A stretch of DNA of 64,000 nt from Polaromonas sp047303325. GTDB lineage: Bacteria > Pseudomonadota > Gammaproteobacteria > Burkholderiales > Burkholderiaceae_C. A model generated the notes under the pieces. The model saw only the letters and a list, made by a program, of their open reading frames with translations. It was not told the origin of the DNA and did not search any database. The stretch is from NCBI RefSeq assembly GCF_047303325.1, contig NZ_JBKBEX010000026.1:1-64000 (forward strand). Reading direction: 5' to 3'. Positions 52,955 to 64,000 of this stretch are shown here, piece by piece (position 1 is the stretch's first letter; every line of letters begins with the position of its first letter). The translations under genes and the position numbers were made by a program.

Positions 52955-53109
52955 GCAATTCATCTTAGCGCCGCAGAACCGCATGCGGGGCATTTCAGTG
53001 ATGCGGATACGGAATCAATTCACGCCGAAGAATTCATGTTTGCGAGAGCCCCGCGACGTAGCATGGCGTGGCTTTCATTGCGCCAAGCGCTCACCTGATG
53101 GAGACCCAC

Positions 53110-53421
53110 ATGAAGATCATTCGAAGCAAGGATTTCACCGCGACACGCGCCTGGGGCGCGATGACGGTGGCCAATATGCAGGGCATCACCACCCGGCTGC
53201 ACTGGACCGACAAGCCCTACAAGTGGCACATCAACGAGGGCGAGGAAGTGTTTGCCGTGCTCGACGGCCGCGTCGAGATGCGCTACCGCGACAACTGCGG
53301 CCAATGCTCGGTCATGCTGGAAACCGGCGACATCTTTTTCGCGAGCGCGGGCACCGAGCACATCGCCTCGCCGGTGGGCGAGGCCCGCGTGCTGGTAGTT
53401 GAAGTGGAGGGCAGTGACTGA
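53110..53421 (+). CDS. Cupin-domain protein
   Basis: Small beta-barrel of 103 residues. The two cupin motifs are KWHINEGEEVFAVLDGRVEM (His, Glu, Glu positions) and TGDIFFASAGTEHIAS (last His). Start chosen at the ATG at 53110, seven bases after GGAG. It has the size of single-domain cupins with unknown, often regulatory or detoxifying, role. Converges with the DUF6352 gene with two bases between them. Confidence 0.87.
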   Translation: MKIIRSKDFTATRAWGAMTVANMQGITTRLHWTDKPYKWHINEGEEVFAVLDGRVEMRYRDNCGQCSVMLETGDIFFASAGTEHIASPVGEARVLVVEVEGSD

Positions 53422-53423
53422 AC

Positions 53424-54515
53424 TTACGAAGCCGCCGCAGGCAGCGGCAGGTTGACCAGCAGGTTTTGCGGCTTGAGCCTGAGCACGCCGCCGGCGTCCA
53501 TCATCAGTCCCAGGTACACCGGCTTTCCCGCCACGTCGGCGCGCATCTCGCGCGGATCGGCAAACTCCAGCCGGAACAGGCTGACCAGCCGCTGCAAACG
53601 CGCCGGCTCCACCTCGCGGCCTTCATACAAGTCATTGAGCAGGGCCGTGGCCCCGGCGTCCAGGCCCACATGCCAGCGCCAGGCTTCGTCGTCCACTTTT
53701 TGCACCGGGCGTATGGTGACGGCCACGCCCAGCAAATGCGCAATCCATTTTTGCAGCACCACGGCCAGCGCCTTGAGGCCGGATCGCGCGCGCACCACGG
53801 TCAGTACCAGGCCGTGGCCGAGTTCATTGTTGATTTCATGCGTGAGGTCCAGCAGAAAACGATGGCCGCCCGCCCCTTCGGTCTCTTGCCAATAGGCGGC
53901 CGCATTGTCGTCAGCGAGCACCCGCAGTTCGATGGCGGGCACAGGCGCGCCGGCCTCGGCCAGGAAGCGGCCGAAGTCACCCACGCCGCCGGTTTCATGG
54001 AGCATGTCCAGCACCGCCAGGTCGCCGCTGAGCACACGGCCGCCTTCGGTGCTGATGCGCTGTGCGCGAAACAGCATTTCGGCCGCGCGCAACTCATAGG
54101 CATCGGCGGAATCATCGAGCAGGTTGCGCAGCATGGCCTGCACGATGAGGTCGATGAAGAGCGGCGGTATGTCCACACGGCCCGTGCCGTCGCGCGGGAA
54201 CAGGCCCAGGTAGTACGCCTCCAGCGTGCCGGCGGCCAGCAGGCCGTCGCGAAAGCGCAGGAAATGCGCATAGTTGTCTCGCGCATCGGCATCTTGCAAG
54301 GCCTGCAATTCGCCGGGCGCCACGGACTTTGAGGGCGATGCCACCAGCGCGGCGTGCAGGACGCGCTCGGCGTCGCAGGACTCGGGCACCAGGGCCAGCT
54401 CGGGCCGCGCCAGGAACAGCCGCAGGTAATCGTCGGTGGGCTGCAGCCAGCCGCGCGGGGTGCGGCGCAGTTGCTTAAAGCCGCTGGAAGGCCAGAAATC
54501 TTGCATGGGCGACAT
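53424..54515 (-). CDS. DUF6352 family protein of unknown function
   Basis: Protein of 363 residues that begins MQDFWPSSGFKQLRRTPRGW after a short lead, with WLQPTDDYLRLFLARPELAL following; this opening is characteristic of DUF6352 proteins of betaproteobacteria. The middle is acidic and helical (AYELRAAEMLFRAQR); there is no signal peptide or membrane segment. It probably acts in the cytoplasm. No catalytic motif could be picked out. The 217 bp beyond its start hold no gene. Confidence 0.78.
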   Translation of the reverse strand: MSPMQDFWPSSGFKQLRRTPRGWLQPTDDYLRLFLARPELALVPESCDAERVLHAALVASPSKSVAPGELQALQDADARDNYAHFLRFRDGLLAAGTLEAYYLGLFPRDGTGRVDIPPLFIDLIVQAMLRNLLDDSADAYELRAAEMLFRAQRISTEGGRVLSGDLAVLDMLHETGGVGDFGRFLAEAGAPVPAIELRVLADDNAAAYWQETEGAGGHRFLLDLTHEINNELGHGLVLTVVRARSGLKALAVVLQKWIAHLLGVAVTIRPVQKVDDEAWRWHVGLDAGATALLNDLYEGREVEPARLQRLVSLFRLEFADPREMRADVAGKPVYLGLMMDAGGVLRLKPQNLLVNLPLPAAAS

Positions 54516-54732
54516 AGTCTCACATCATTTATGCCGGGGTCGTGTGCCGGGCATTACATCCTGTTTCATCGCCACCGTGAATCGCGCAATCTTTACGAGC
54601 TGTTAGCACTCCATCCATCTTCAGGCGCGTTGTCATGGGTATGGTGGTCTTAGAGCCTGAGCCACTAGCTTCATCCGGCCTCATCAACGGTCACATCGAT
54701 GAGGCCCCAACGACAGGAAGAGAGCGTGCACC

Positions 54733-57150
<2,418 letters not shown>

Positions 57151-57324
57151 ACCGCAAGCGCGGGATCACGCAAAACTACCTAAGGGTCTGACCGGGTACC
57201 GCCTGCGGGAGGGGATGGCTAGGATGACCAGCTGTGTTTCACGGGCCTATGTCCGCGGCTGCATACCTGCCGCGGCCGCCCTGGCGTACCGTGATGTCCA
57301 ACCCCTTACCTGCCGGAGAGCGAT

Positions 57325-58098
57325 TTGTCCGTGGAGTTCATTCTCGAAACACGAGGGCTGACCAAGGAATTCAAGGGATTCGTGGCCGTCAACAACGTGG
57401 ACCTCAAGGTCCAGCGCGGGCATATCCACGCGCTGATCGGGCCCAACGGCGCCGGCAAGACCACCTTCTTCAACCTGCTCACCAAATTCCTGACGCCCAC
57501 GCGCGGCAGCATCGTTTACAACGGCAGCGACATCACCTTCGAGCAGCCCGCGCAGACCGCGCGGCGCGGCATTGTGCGTTCCTTCCAGATCTCGGCCGTG
57601 TTTCCGCACATGACGGTGCTGGAGAACGTGCGCGCGGCGCTGCAGCGCAACCTGGGCACCTCCTTCCATTTCTGGAAGGCCGAGGACACTTTGTTTCACC
57701 TGCACGGTCGCGCCCGCGAACTGCTGGCCGAGGTCGACCTCAGCGCTTTCGCCGACGAGTTGACCGTGAACCTGCCCTACGGCCGCAAGCGCGCGCTGGA
57801 ACTCGCCACCACGCTGGCGCTGGAGCCCGAGCTGATGCTGCTGGACGAACCCACCCAGGGCATGGGCCACGAAGACGTGGACCGCGTGACGCAGCTGATC
57901 AAAAAGGTCTCGGCCGGCCGCACCATCCTGATGGTGGAGCACAACATGAACGTGGTGTCGTCGATTGCCGACCGCATCACCGTGCTGCAGCGCGGCGCCA
58001 TCATCGCCGACGGCCCCTATGCCGAAGTCGCCAAAAACCCGCTGGTGATCGAAGCCTATATGGGTACGGCGAACACCGAGCTGCAGGGAGCCCACTAG
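57325..58098 (+). CDS. livG: Branched-chain amino acid ABC transporter ATPase LivG
   Basis: Protein of 257 residues with a TTG start preceded by GGAGAG. Walker A GPNGAGKTTFFNLL, Q-loop RSFQISAVFPHMTVLENV, signature LPYGRKRALELATTLAL, Walker B LMLLDEPTQGMGHED and H-loop MVEHNMNVV are all intact. It pairs with LivF, encoded directly after its stop, to drive a LivHM permease. Confidence 0.94.
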   Translation: MSVEFILETRGLTKEFKGFVAVNNVDLKVQRGHIHALIGPNGAGKTTFFNLLTKFLTPTRGSIVYNGSDITFEQPAQTARRGIVRSFQISAVFPHMTVLENVRAALQRNLGTSFHFWKAEDTLFHLHGRARELLAEVDLSAFADELTVNLPYGRKRALELATTLALEPELMLLDEPTQGMGHEDVDRVTQLIKKVSAGRTILMVEHNMNVVSSIADRITVLQRGAIIADGPYAEVAKNPLVIEAYMGTANTELQGAH

Positions 58099-58803
58099 AT
58101 GACCAAAGAGCTCCTCAAGATAGAAGACCTGCACGCCTGGTACGGCGAGTCGCACATCCTGCACGGCGTGAATCTCACGGTCAATGAAGGTGAAGTGGTG
58201 ACCCTGCTGGGCCGCAACGGCGCCGGCCGCACCACCACCATGCGGGCCATCGTCGGCATGACGGGCGCGCGCAAGGGCTCTATCAAGATCAACGGCGAGG
58301 AAGCCATCAAGCTCGCGCCGCACAAGGTGGCCCGGCTGGGCGTGGGCTACTGCCCTGAAGAGCGCGGCATTTTCGCCAGCCTCACGGCCGAGGAAAACCT
58401 GATGCTGCCGCCCACCATAGGCCCGGGCGGCATGAGCCTGGACGAGATCTACACGATGTTCCCCAACCTCAAGGAACGCGCCGCCAGCCCCGGCACGCGC
58501 CTGTCGGGCGGCGAGCAGCAGATGCTGGCCGTCGCGCGCATTTTGCGCACCGGCGCGCGCCTCTTGCTGCTCGATGAGATTTCCGAGGGCCTGGCGCCCG
58601 TCATCGTGCAAAAACTCGCCGAGATGATCCTCACGCTCAAGGCAAAGGGCTACACCATCGTGCTGGTGGAGCAGAACTTCCGTTTCGCCGCGCCGCTGGC
58701 CGACCGCTTTTATGTCATGGAACACGGTCGCATCGTCAAGCAGTTCGCCCAGGCCGAGCTCGCCGGCAACATGGGCATGCTTCAGGAATACCTCGGCGTC
58801 TGA
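58099..58803 (+). CDS. livF: Branched-chain amino acid ABC transporter ATPase LivF with Arg in Walker A
   Basis: Protein of 234 residues. The signature LSGGEQQMLAVARIL, Walker B LLLLDEISEGLAP and H-loop VLVEQNFRFA are normal. Walker A reads GRNGAGRTTT, so the invariant Lys is Arg44 (codon CGC at 58228-58230). LivG keeps its Lys, so the heterodimer would have one canonical and one altered site. This may be a lineage feature of LivF-like proteins rather than a defect, since the rest of the protein is intact. Starts immediately after the LivG stop. Confidence 0.93.
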   Translation: MTKELLKIEDLHAWYGESHILHGVNLTVNEGEVVTLLGRNGAGRTTTMRAIVGMTGARKGSIKINGEEAIKLAPHKVARLGVGYCPEERGIFASLTAEENLMLPPTIGPGGMSLDEIYTMFPNLKERAASPGTRLSGGEQQMLAVARILRTGARLLLLDEISEGLAPVIVQKLAEMILTLKAKGYTIVLVEQNFRFAAPLADRFYVMEHGRIVKQFAQAELAGNMGMLQEYLGV

Positions 58804-58873
58804 GCCGTCGCGCCGACCTTCCGTTTTATTCCTTCGAATTCCCCCGTTCACCCCATCCAAATCAGGAGACACC

Positions 58874-60067
58874 ATGAAACTCAAAACACTTGTTGCCGCA
58901 CTCGCCGTAGGCCTCACAGGCGCCGCCTTTGCGCAGAACACCGGCCCGATCAAGATCGGCATCATCACCGACATGTCCAGCCTCTACGCCGACATCGACG
59001 GCCCCGCCGGCGCGGAAATGCTGAGGTGGGCGGTGCAGGATTTCGGCGGCAAGGTGCTGGACCGCCCCATCGAGGTGCTGAGCGCCGACCACCAGAACAA
59101 GGCCGACGTCGCATCGTCCAAGGCGCGTGAGTGGATCGACAAGGACGGCCTGCAGATGCTGATTGGCGGCACCAACTCCGGCACGGCGCTGGCCATGTCC
59201 AAGGTCACCACCGAAAAGAAAAAGCCCTTCATCGCCATCGGCGCAGGCTCCGCCCGCCTGACCAATGAAGACTGCTCGCCCTACACCGTCCACTACGCCT
59301 ACGACACGGTGTCGCTGGCCAAGGTCGCCGGATCAGCGCTGGTCAAGGCCGGCAACAAGAGCTGGTACTTCCTGACCGCCGACTATGCCTTCGGCTACTC
59401 GCTCGAAGGCGACGCCTCCAACGTGGTCAAGGCCAACGGCGGCACCGTCGCCGGTACCGTGCGCCACCCGCTGAACGCCTCCGACTTCTCGTCCTTCCTG
59501 CTGCAGGCCCAGTCTTCCAAGGCGCAGATCCTGGCCCTGGCCAATGCCGGCGGCGACTTCACCAACGCCATGAAGGCCGCCAAGGAGTTCGGCATCGGCA
59601 AGACCATGAAGGTCGCCGGCCTGCTGGTGTTCATCAACGACGTGCACTCCCTGGGCCTGGCCAATACCGAAGGCCTGCAACTGGCCGACAGCTGGTACTG
59701 GAACCAGGACGACGCCTCGCGCAAGTTCGCCAAGCGCTTCTTCGACAAATACAAACGCATGCCTTCGAGCCTGCAGGCCGCCGACTACTCGGCCACCATG
59801 AACTACCTCAAGGCCGTGCAAACCGCCGGCACGACCGACTCCGACAAGGTCATGAGCACGCTCAAGGGCATGAAGATCGACGACTTTTACAACAAGGGCC
59901 AGATCCGCGCCGACGGCCGCATGATCCACGACATGTATTTGTTCCAGGTCAAGGGCTCCAAGGAGTCCACCACACCATGGGACTACTACAAGACCGTGGC
60001 CAAGGTGCCGGGCGAGCAGGCCTTCACCACGGTGGCCGAATCCAAGTGCGCGGCCGTGAAGAAGTAA
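58874..60067 (+). CDS. Branched-chain amino acid/amide ABC receptor (LivK-like)
   Basis: Periplasmic receptor of 397 residues with a signal peptide (LVAALAVGLTGAAFAQN), then IKIGIITDMSSLYADIDGPA, REWIDKDGLQMLIGGTNSGT and the YDTVSLAKVAGSALVKAG region. AGGAGA precedes the ATG at 58874. The C-terminal part has the SADHQNKADVA-type and YSATMNYLKAV segments of the aliphatic amide/urea-like receptors. It is encoded between the ATPase and permease genes of the same operon. Confidence 0.92.
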   Translation: MKLKTLVAALAVGLTGAAFAQNTGPIKIGIITDMSSLYADIDGPAGAEMLRWAVQDFGGKVLDRPIEVLSADHQNKADVASSKAREWIDKDGLQMLIGGTNSGTALAMSKVTTEKKKPFIAIGAGSARLTNEDCSPYTVHYAYDTVSLAKVAGSALVKAGNKSWYFLTADYAFGYSLEGDASNVVKANGGTVAGTVRHPLNASDFSSFLLQAQSSKAQILALANAGGDFTNAMKAAKEFGIGKTMKVAGLLVFINDVHSLGLANTEGLQLADSWYWNQDDASRKFAKRFFDKYKRMPSSLQAADYSATMNYLKAVQTAGTTDSDKVMSTLKGMKIDDFYNKGQIRADGRMIHDMYLFQVKGSKESTTPWDYYKTVAKVPGEQAFTTVAESKCAAVKK

Positions 60068-60123
60068 TTGCGCAAGCCTTGAACTGACGGCAAGAAAGAC
60101 GGAGAAGAACGAGGGGTTTGATC

Positions 60124-60158
60124 CAGCCGGTCATTCGCAGGAATGGCCGGCTGCATCT
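60124..60158 (+). terminator. Weak hairpin between receptor and permease genes
   Basis: CAGCCGG-TCATTC (60124-60136) pairs imperfectly with GAATGG-CCGGCTG (60141-60153), followed by CATCTTT. It may cut read-through from the receptor gene into livH, as in the TRAP operon. The rest of the 147-bp gap holds the livH ribosome site only. Confidence 0.5.
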
Positions 60159-60214
60159 TTAAGCCTTTCTCATTTCCGCCACAACTAACGGTATTGGTGT
60201 CCTGACAGGTTCCC

Positions 60215-61099
60215 ATGGAAATTTTCGGTATTCCCCTGCAAGCGTTTATGGGCCAGCTGATGCTGGGCCTGGTCAATGGCGCCTTCTACGCCATGCTGAG
60301 CCTGGGGCTCGCGGTGATTTTCGGGCTGCTGGGCATCGTCAACTTCGCGCACGGCGCGCTTTACATGCTGGGCGCCTTTGCCGCCTGGATCATGCTGGAC
60401 CAGTTCGGGATGAATTACTGGTTTGCGCTGGTGCTGGCGCCGCTGACAGTCGGCATCCTCGGTGTCATCATCGAGCGGCTGTTCCTCAAACACCTGTACA
60501 AGCTGGACCCGCTTTACGGCCTGCTGCTGACCTTCGGCCTGGCCCTGGTGTTCGAAGGCGTGTTCCGTGAAATTTACGGCGTCTCGGGCCAGAACTACAA
60601 CGTGCCCGACCTGCTGGCCGGCGCCATGGACCTGGGCTTTATGCGCCTGCCGATTTACCGCGCCTGGGTGGTGGCGGTCTCGCTGGTGGTCTGCCTGGGC
60701 ACCTGGTTCCTGATCGAGCGCACCCGGCTGGGCGCCTACCTGCGCGCCGGCACCGAAAACGCGCCGCTGGTGCAGGCCTTCGGCGTTAACGTGCCCATGA
60801 TGGTCATGCTGACTTACGGCGCGGGCGCCGGGCTGGCGGCTCTCGCCGGCGTGCTGGCCGCGCCCATCATCCAGGTCAACCCGCTCATGGGCTCCAACCT
60901 GATCATCGTGGTCTTCGCCGTCGTCGTCATCGGCGGCATGGGCTCCATACTGGGCTCGGTCGTCACCGGCCTGGGCCTGGGCATTGTCGAAGGCCTGACC
61001 CGCGTGTTTTACCCTGAAGCGTCCAACATCGTGGTGTTTGTCATCATGGTGATTGTTCTCATGTTCCGGCCCGCCGGCCTCTTCGGAAAGGAAGCCTGA
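60215..61099 (+). CDS. livH: Branched-chain amino acid ABC permease LivH
   Basis: Membrane protein of 294 residues with about eight hydrophobic segments. Family landmarks are LVNGAFYAMLSLGLAVIFGLL near the N-terminus and RAGTENAPLVQAFGVNV, the loop that contacts the ATPase. The gene is followed by livM after two bases. Start ATG is at 60215, with a CAGG-like ribosome site. Confidence 0.94.
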   Translation: MEIFGIPLQAFMGQLMLGLVNGAFYAMLSLGLAVIFGLLGIVNFAHGALYMLGAFAAWIMLDQFGMNYWFALVLAPLTVGILGVIIERLFLKHLYKLDPLYGLLLTFGLALVFEGVFREIYGVSGQNYNVPDLLAGAMDLGFMRLPIYRAWVVAVSLVVCLGTWFLIERTRLGAYLRAGTENAPLVQAFGVNVPMMVMLTYGAGAGLAALAGVLAAPIIQVNPLMGSNLIIVVFAVVVIGGMGSILGSVVTGLGLGIVEGLTRVFYPEASNIVVFVIMVIVLMFRPAGLFGKEA

Positions 61100-61101
61100 G
61101 C

Positions 61102-62082
61102 ATGAGCGCCCTCTCCACCAAAGCCGCCAACATGCTGCGCATCACCTACCTCGTGCTGCTGGCGCTTGCGCTGGCCGCGCCCTTCCTGGGCCTGTACCCG
61201 GTGTTTGTGATGAAGCTGCTGTGCTTCGCGCTGTTTGCCTGCGCCTTCAACCTGCTGCTGGGCTTTACCGGCCTGCTGTCTTTCGGCCATGCGGCCTTCT
61301 TCGGCTCGGCCGCTTATGTCACTGGCTGGTTCATCAAGTCGCAGAACTGGACTCCCGAGTTGGCCCTGCTGGCCGGCGCGGTGGCGGCCGGGCTGATAGG
61401 CCTGCTGGTCGGCCTGGTGGCCATACGCCGCCAGGGCATTTATTTCGCCATGATCACGCTGGCGATTGCCCAGATGGTCTACTTCGTCTGCCTGCAGGCG
61501 AGTTTTACCGGCGGCGAAGACGGCCTGCAGGGCGTGCCGCGCGGCAAGCTCTTCGGCCTGCTGCCGCTCGAATCCGACATCAATCTGTATTACGTGGTGG
61601 TGGCGATTTTTGTCGCCTGCTTCCTCTTCATCTCGCGCATCGTGCATTCGCCTTTCGGCCAGGTGCTCAAGATGATCCGCGAGAACGAGCCCCGCGCCAT
61701 CTCGCTGGGCTACAACGTGGACCGCTACAAGCTGCTGGCCTTTGTGCTGTCGGCCGCGCTGGCGGGCCTGGCCGGTTCGATGAAAACCCTGGTCATGGGT
61801 TTTGCCACGCTGTCCGACGTGCACTGGTCCATGTCCGGCGAGGTCATCCTGATGACGCTGCTGGGCGGCGTCGGCACCTTCTTCGGTCCGGTCATGGGCT
61901 CGGGCATCGTGATCGCGCTGCAAAACCTGCTGGCCGACAAGGTCGGCTCCTGGGTCACCGTCATCATCGGCGGGATCTTTGTTCTGTGCGTGCTGGCCTT
62001 CCGCAAGGGCGTGATCGGCGAGCTGCAGGCCTTCCTGGAGCGCCGCCGCAACGCCGCCAAGGCGGCATCGCAGCGAAGCTGA
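61102..62082 (+). CDS. livM: Branched-chain amino acid ABC permease LivM
   Basis: Membrane protein of 326 residues. FAFNLLLGFTGLLSFGHAAF-type sequence (ACAFNLLLGFTGLLSFGHAA) is the LivM hallmark, and the ATPase-contact loop reads FGQVLKMIRENEPRAISLGY. It closes the liv operon (livG, livF, receptor, livH, livM) and is followed by a strong terminator. Confidence 0.95.
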   Translation: MSALSTKAANMLRITYLVLLALALAAPFLGLYPVFVMKLLCFALFACAFNLLLGFTGLLSFGHAAFFGSAAYVTGWFIKSQNWTPELALLAGAVAAGLIGLLVGLVAIRRQGIYFAMITLAIAQMVYFVCLQASFTGGEDGLQGVPRGKLFGLLPLESDINLYYVVVAIFVACFLFISRIVHSPFGQVLKMIRENEPRAISLGYNVDRYKLLAFVLSAALAGLAGSMKTLVMGFATLSDVHWSMSGEVILMTLLGGVGTFFGPVMGSGIVIALQNLLADKVGSWVTVIIGGIFVLCVLAFRKGVIGELQAFLERRRNAAKAASQRS

Positions 62083-62096
62083 GCGGCACCACCCCC

Positions 62097-62126
62097 AAAA
62101 AAGCGCGCAGGCCTGCGCGCTTTTTT
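62097..62126. terminator. Bidirectional rho-independent terminator after livM
   Basis: A perfect 30-bp palindrome: AAAAAAGCGCGCAGG followed by CCTGCGCGCTTTTTT. It ends the liv operon and, on the other strand, the convergent transglutaminase-like gene whose stop is 21 bp away. Confidence 0.93.
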
Positions 62127-62146
62127 ATTGCGCGGCCTTCAGGCGG

Positions 62147-63013
62147 TCAGGGTCCATCGGTCGACAGCGCGTAGTTCACATGCTGCGGCAGCACCAGCTG
62201 CCCCAGGCTGTTGGGCACTGCCTCGATGTGGACCTGCGGCTGCGCCGCGCGCACGCTGCCGAAAATCGTGGCAAAGGCGATGTCGGCCGCGTCCCGGCCC
62301 GTGGCGAAACGCACAAAACCCATGGGGATCGCCGTGCCCGAAGGGTCGAAGAGGTACCAGCGGTCGCCCAGGTAGACCTCGACATAGGCATGGAAATCCG
62401 GCGGGCCCAGCGCGGGGTCGGCGCCGTAGTCCATGCCGCTGGCCATGCGCGCCGGCAGGCTGGCCGCGCGGCACAGCGCGATCATCAGATGCGCGAAGTC
62501 GCGGCACACACCGACCCGCTCTATCAGGGTGTCTATGGCCGAGGTCGTGCTGTTGCTGGTATTGCCCTGAAAGCTCACATGCTGCTGGACCCAGTCGCAG
62601 ATCGCTCGCGCCCGGCCGTAACCCAGCGGCAGGTGGCCGAACTGGCTGTTGGCCAGGGTCAGCAAGCGGTCCGACTGGCAATAACGGCTGGGATACAAAT
62701 AAGGCAGCACCTCGCCGGGCAGGGCCAGCGGGCTCAGTTCGGGCAGCGAGCCCGGCTGCGCCTCGTAGTGGACCAGGTCCACCACCGCCGTATAGCTCAG
62801 CGTGAAGTGGCCGGGCTCGGCGTGCAGGCGCAGAAAGCGGCTTTGCGTGGCGGGATCGGTGTAGCTACTGGTGGCCACCGGCTGGCTCAGCCCCAGGGAT
62901 TCATGCATCACCAGCTGCCGCGGTGTGTAAGCGGCCTGGATGTTGAAGATGAAATCGCAGCCCGGTGCCATCACCTCGTAATCCAGCACCGCGGAAAATT
63001 CAAGCCTGACCAT
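62147..63013 (-). CDS. Transglutaminase-like family protein
   Basis: Protein of 288 residues. The Cys-His-Asp triad is readable as GVCRDFAHLMIALCRA (Cys), PDFHAYVEVYLGDRWYLFDP (His and Asp). The N-terminal part (FSAVLDYEVMAPGCDFIFNI) is the beta domain typical of bacterial transglutaminase-like proteins. The ATG at 63013 is chosen; the upstream frame has no similarity. Members are peptidases or amidases of unknown substrate. Cytoplasmic, as no signal peptide is seen. Confidence 0.88.
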   Translation of the reverse strand: MVRLEFSAVLDYEVMAPGCDFIFNIQAAYTPRQLVMHESLGLSQPVATSSYTDPATQSRFLRLHAEPGHFTLSYTAVVDLVHYEAQPGSLPELSPLALPGEVLPYLYPSRYCQSDRLLTLANSQFGHLPLGYGRARAICDWVQQHVSFQGNTSNSTTSAIDTLIERVGVCRDFAHLMIALCRAASLPARMASGMDYGADPALGPPDFHAYVEVYLGDRWYLFDPSGTAIPMGFVRFATGRDAADIAFATIFGSVRAAQPQVHIEAVPNSLGQLVLPQHVNYALSTDGP

Positions 63014-63198
63014 AGGGTGTCTTATGCCTTGGGGATTGGCTCCGCAAAAGGAGCCTGTCTGTCCGCGGCGGCGGGAACCCGCCACCATCGCTACCCATTA
63101 GGCGCGCAAAAAGGGCCTGTATTCGCGCCTGGCGATATTTGCCGGGAAGCCCTGGCCGCCGGGGCCGACAAGACGGCGTCGCCCGCGCCTACAACACA

Positions 63199-64000
63199 TC
63201 AGGCCGCGCGAAACTCGCGCCGGTAAGCCGACGGCGAAGTCCCCAGCGTTGCCGCGAAATGCTGGCGCAGCGACACCGCCGAGCCAAAACCCGCATCGAG
63301 CGCGATCTGCTCCATGGAACGGTCCGTCGATTCAAGCTGGCGTTGCGCCAGGCCCAGGCGCTGGCTGGTGAGCCATTGGCCCACCGTGGTGCCAGTGACC
63401 TGCCGGAAATGGCGCGTGAAGCTGCGCCTGCTCATCAGCGCCCGCGCCGCCAGGGCGTCCAGGCTGTGCGGCTGGTCCAGGTTTTTCTGCACCCAGGCCA
63501 GGATGGTCGACAGCCGGTGGCCCGCTCCCGTGGCGGGCAAGGGCTGCTCCACATACTGTGCCTGCCCGCCCTGGCGCTGCGGCGCCACCACCATGCGGCG
63601 CGCCACGCGGTTGGCCATCTCGGCGCCGTAGTCCAGGCGCAGCACATGCAGGCAGCAGTCTATGCCCGCCGCCGTGCCGGCCGAAGTCAGCACCTCGCCG
63701 TCATCCACATAGAGCACATCGGGCTGCAACCGCACCTGCGGGTAGCGCGCGGAAAATTCACCGGCCAGCGCCCAGTGCGTGGTTGCCGGCCGGCCATCGA
63801 GCAGGCCGGCCTCGGCCAGCACAAACGCGCCCAGGCACAAGCCCACAATGCGCGCGCCGCGTTTGTGCGCGGCCTGCAAAGCCTTGAGCAAGGCCTCGGG
63901 CGGGCGCTCCATCGCGTCGCGCCAGGACGGCACCACGATGGTCTGCGCCTTCGCGAGCGCACCCAGGCCTTTTTGCACGCTGATGCCGAAGCCCGAGGTA
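63199..64000 (-). CDS. GlxA-type transcriptional regulator (DJ-1/PfpI plus AraC domain), N-terminus cut
   Basis: The frame runs open to the right edge, so the start is outside the window; the GTG near 63978 is an internal Val. The visible 266 residues contain the DJ-1/PfpI-like part with the nucleophile-elbow region GARIVGLCLGAFVLAEAGLL and a C-terminal AraC domain. In the latter the two helix-turn-helix units are SLDALAARALMSRRSFTRHF and SMEQIALDAGFGSAVSLRQH. About 50-60 residues should be missing. GlxA-like regulators respond to amino acid derivatives such as arginine or carnitine; target unknown. Confidence 0.92.
   Translation of the reverse strand, partial: TSGFGISVQKGLGALAKAQTIVVPSWRDAMERPPEALLKALQAAHKRGARIVGLCLGAFVLAEAGLLDGRPATTHWALAGEFSARYPQVRLQPDVLYVDDGEVLTSAGTAAGIDCCLHVLRLDYGAEMANRVARRMVVAPQRQGGQAQYVEQPLPATGAGHRLSTILAWVQKNLDQPHSLDALAARALMSRRSFTRHFRQVTGTTVGQWLTSQRLGLAQRQLESTDRSMEQIALDAGFGSAVSLRQHFAATLGTSPSAYRREFRAA

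Overview
The window looks like a chromosomal segment of a metabolically versatile betaproteobacterium of the order Burkholderiales, probably Comamonadaceae (Polaromonas/Variovorax/Rhodoferax-like). The grounds are high GC coding sequence, four Bug/TctC-type solute receptors, a fused isobutyryl-CoA mutase (IcmF), many LysR/GntR/TetR-controlled catabolic islands, and GC-rich intergenic repeats of a style I associate with that family. The genus is inference. No rRNA, tRNA, CRISPR array, integrase or intact insertion sequence was seen.

Layout. 1-3.6 kb: end of an acyl-CoA catabolic operon (class III CoA-transferase, HMG-CoA-lyase-like enzyme, VOC protein, Bug receptor), then a large imperfect inverted repeat. 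4.2-6.2 kb: acyl-CoA-binding protein and a wax ester synthase/DGAT. 6.3-11.5 kb: coaX, a LuxR-type regulator, and an Lqs/Cqs-type alpha-hydroxyketone quorum-sensing set made of a six-TM sensor kinase, an LqsR-like response regulator with an enlarged receiver, and a PLP-dependent autoinducer synthase. 11.7-13.3 kb: rhodanese and PPK2. 13.5-20.7 kb: a TRAP transporter whose large permease carries a long insert, and icmF behind a perfect 22-bp palindrome. 20.8-25.6 kb: an MmgE/PrpD protein with orphan receptors and LysR.

25.7-33.9 kb: a LysR-divergent seven-gene operon (ureohydrolase, TIM-barrel isomerase, Fe(II)/2-oxoglutarate oxygenase, amino-acid ABC receptor, a fused permease-ATPase, class II aldolase, 2-hydroxyacid dehydrogenase). 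It is best read as a catabolic pathway for a guanidino or amino compound. 33.9-36.9 kb: a visibly more AT-rich patch with an OLD-family ATPase-nuclease and a 65-aa protein, probably an acquired defence islet. 37-46.5 kb: a GH31 alpha-glucosidase and sugar ABC transporter controlled by a divergent LacI regulator with overlapping operators.

46.7-54.5 kb: small catabolic and regulatory genes (amidohydrolase, two Bug receptors, GntR with a clear operator, TetR, DinB, aldo/keto reductase, cupin, DUF6352). 54.7-57.2 kb: a FecR-like exported protein with a very long Gln-rich repetitive tail. 57.3-62.1 kb: a complete liv-type branched-chain amino acid/amide ABC operon whose LivF has Arg instead of the Walker A Lys. 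62.1-64 kb: a transglutaminase-like protein and a GlxA-type regulator cut by the window edge.

The strongest candidate for an under-described system is the LuxR-LqsS-LqsR-LqsA locus at 7.1-11.5 kb, where components of two quorum-sensing families sit side by side and share one promoter region. The ureohydrolase/oxygenase operon and the OLD islet come next.
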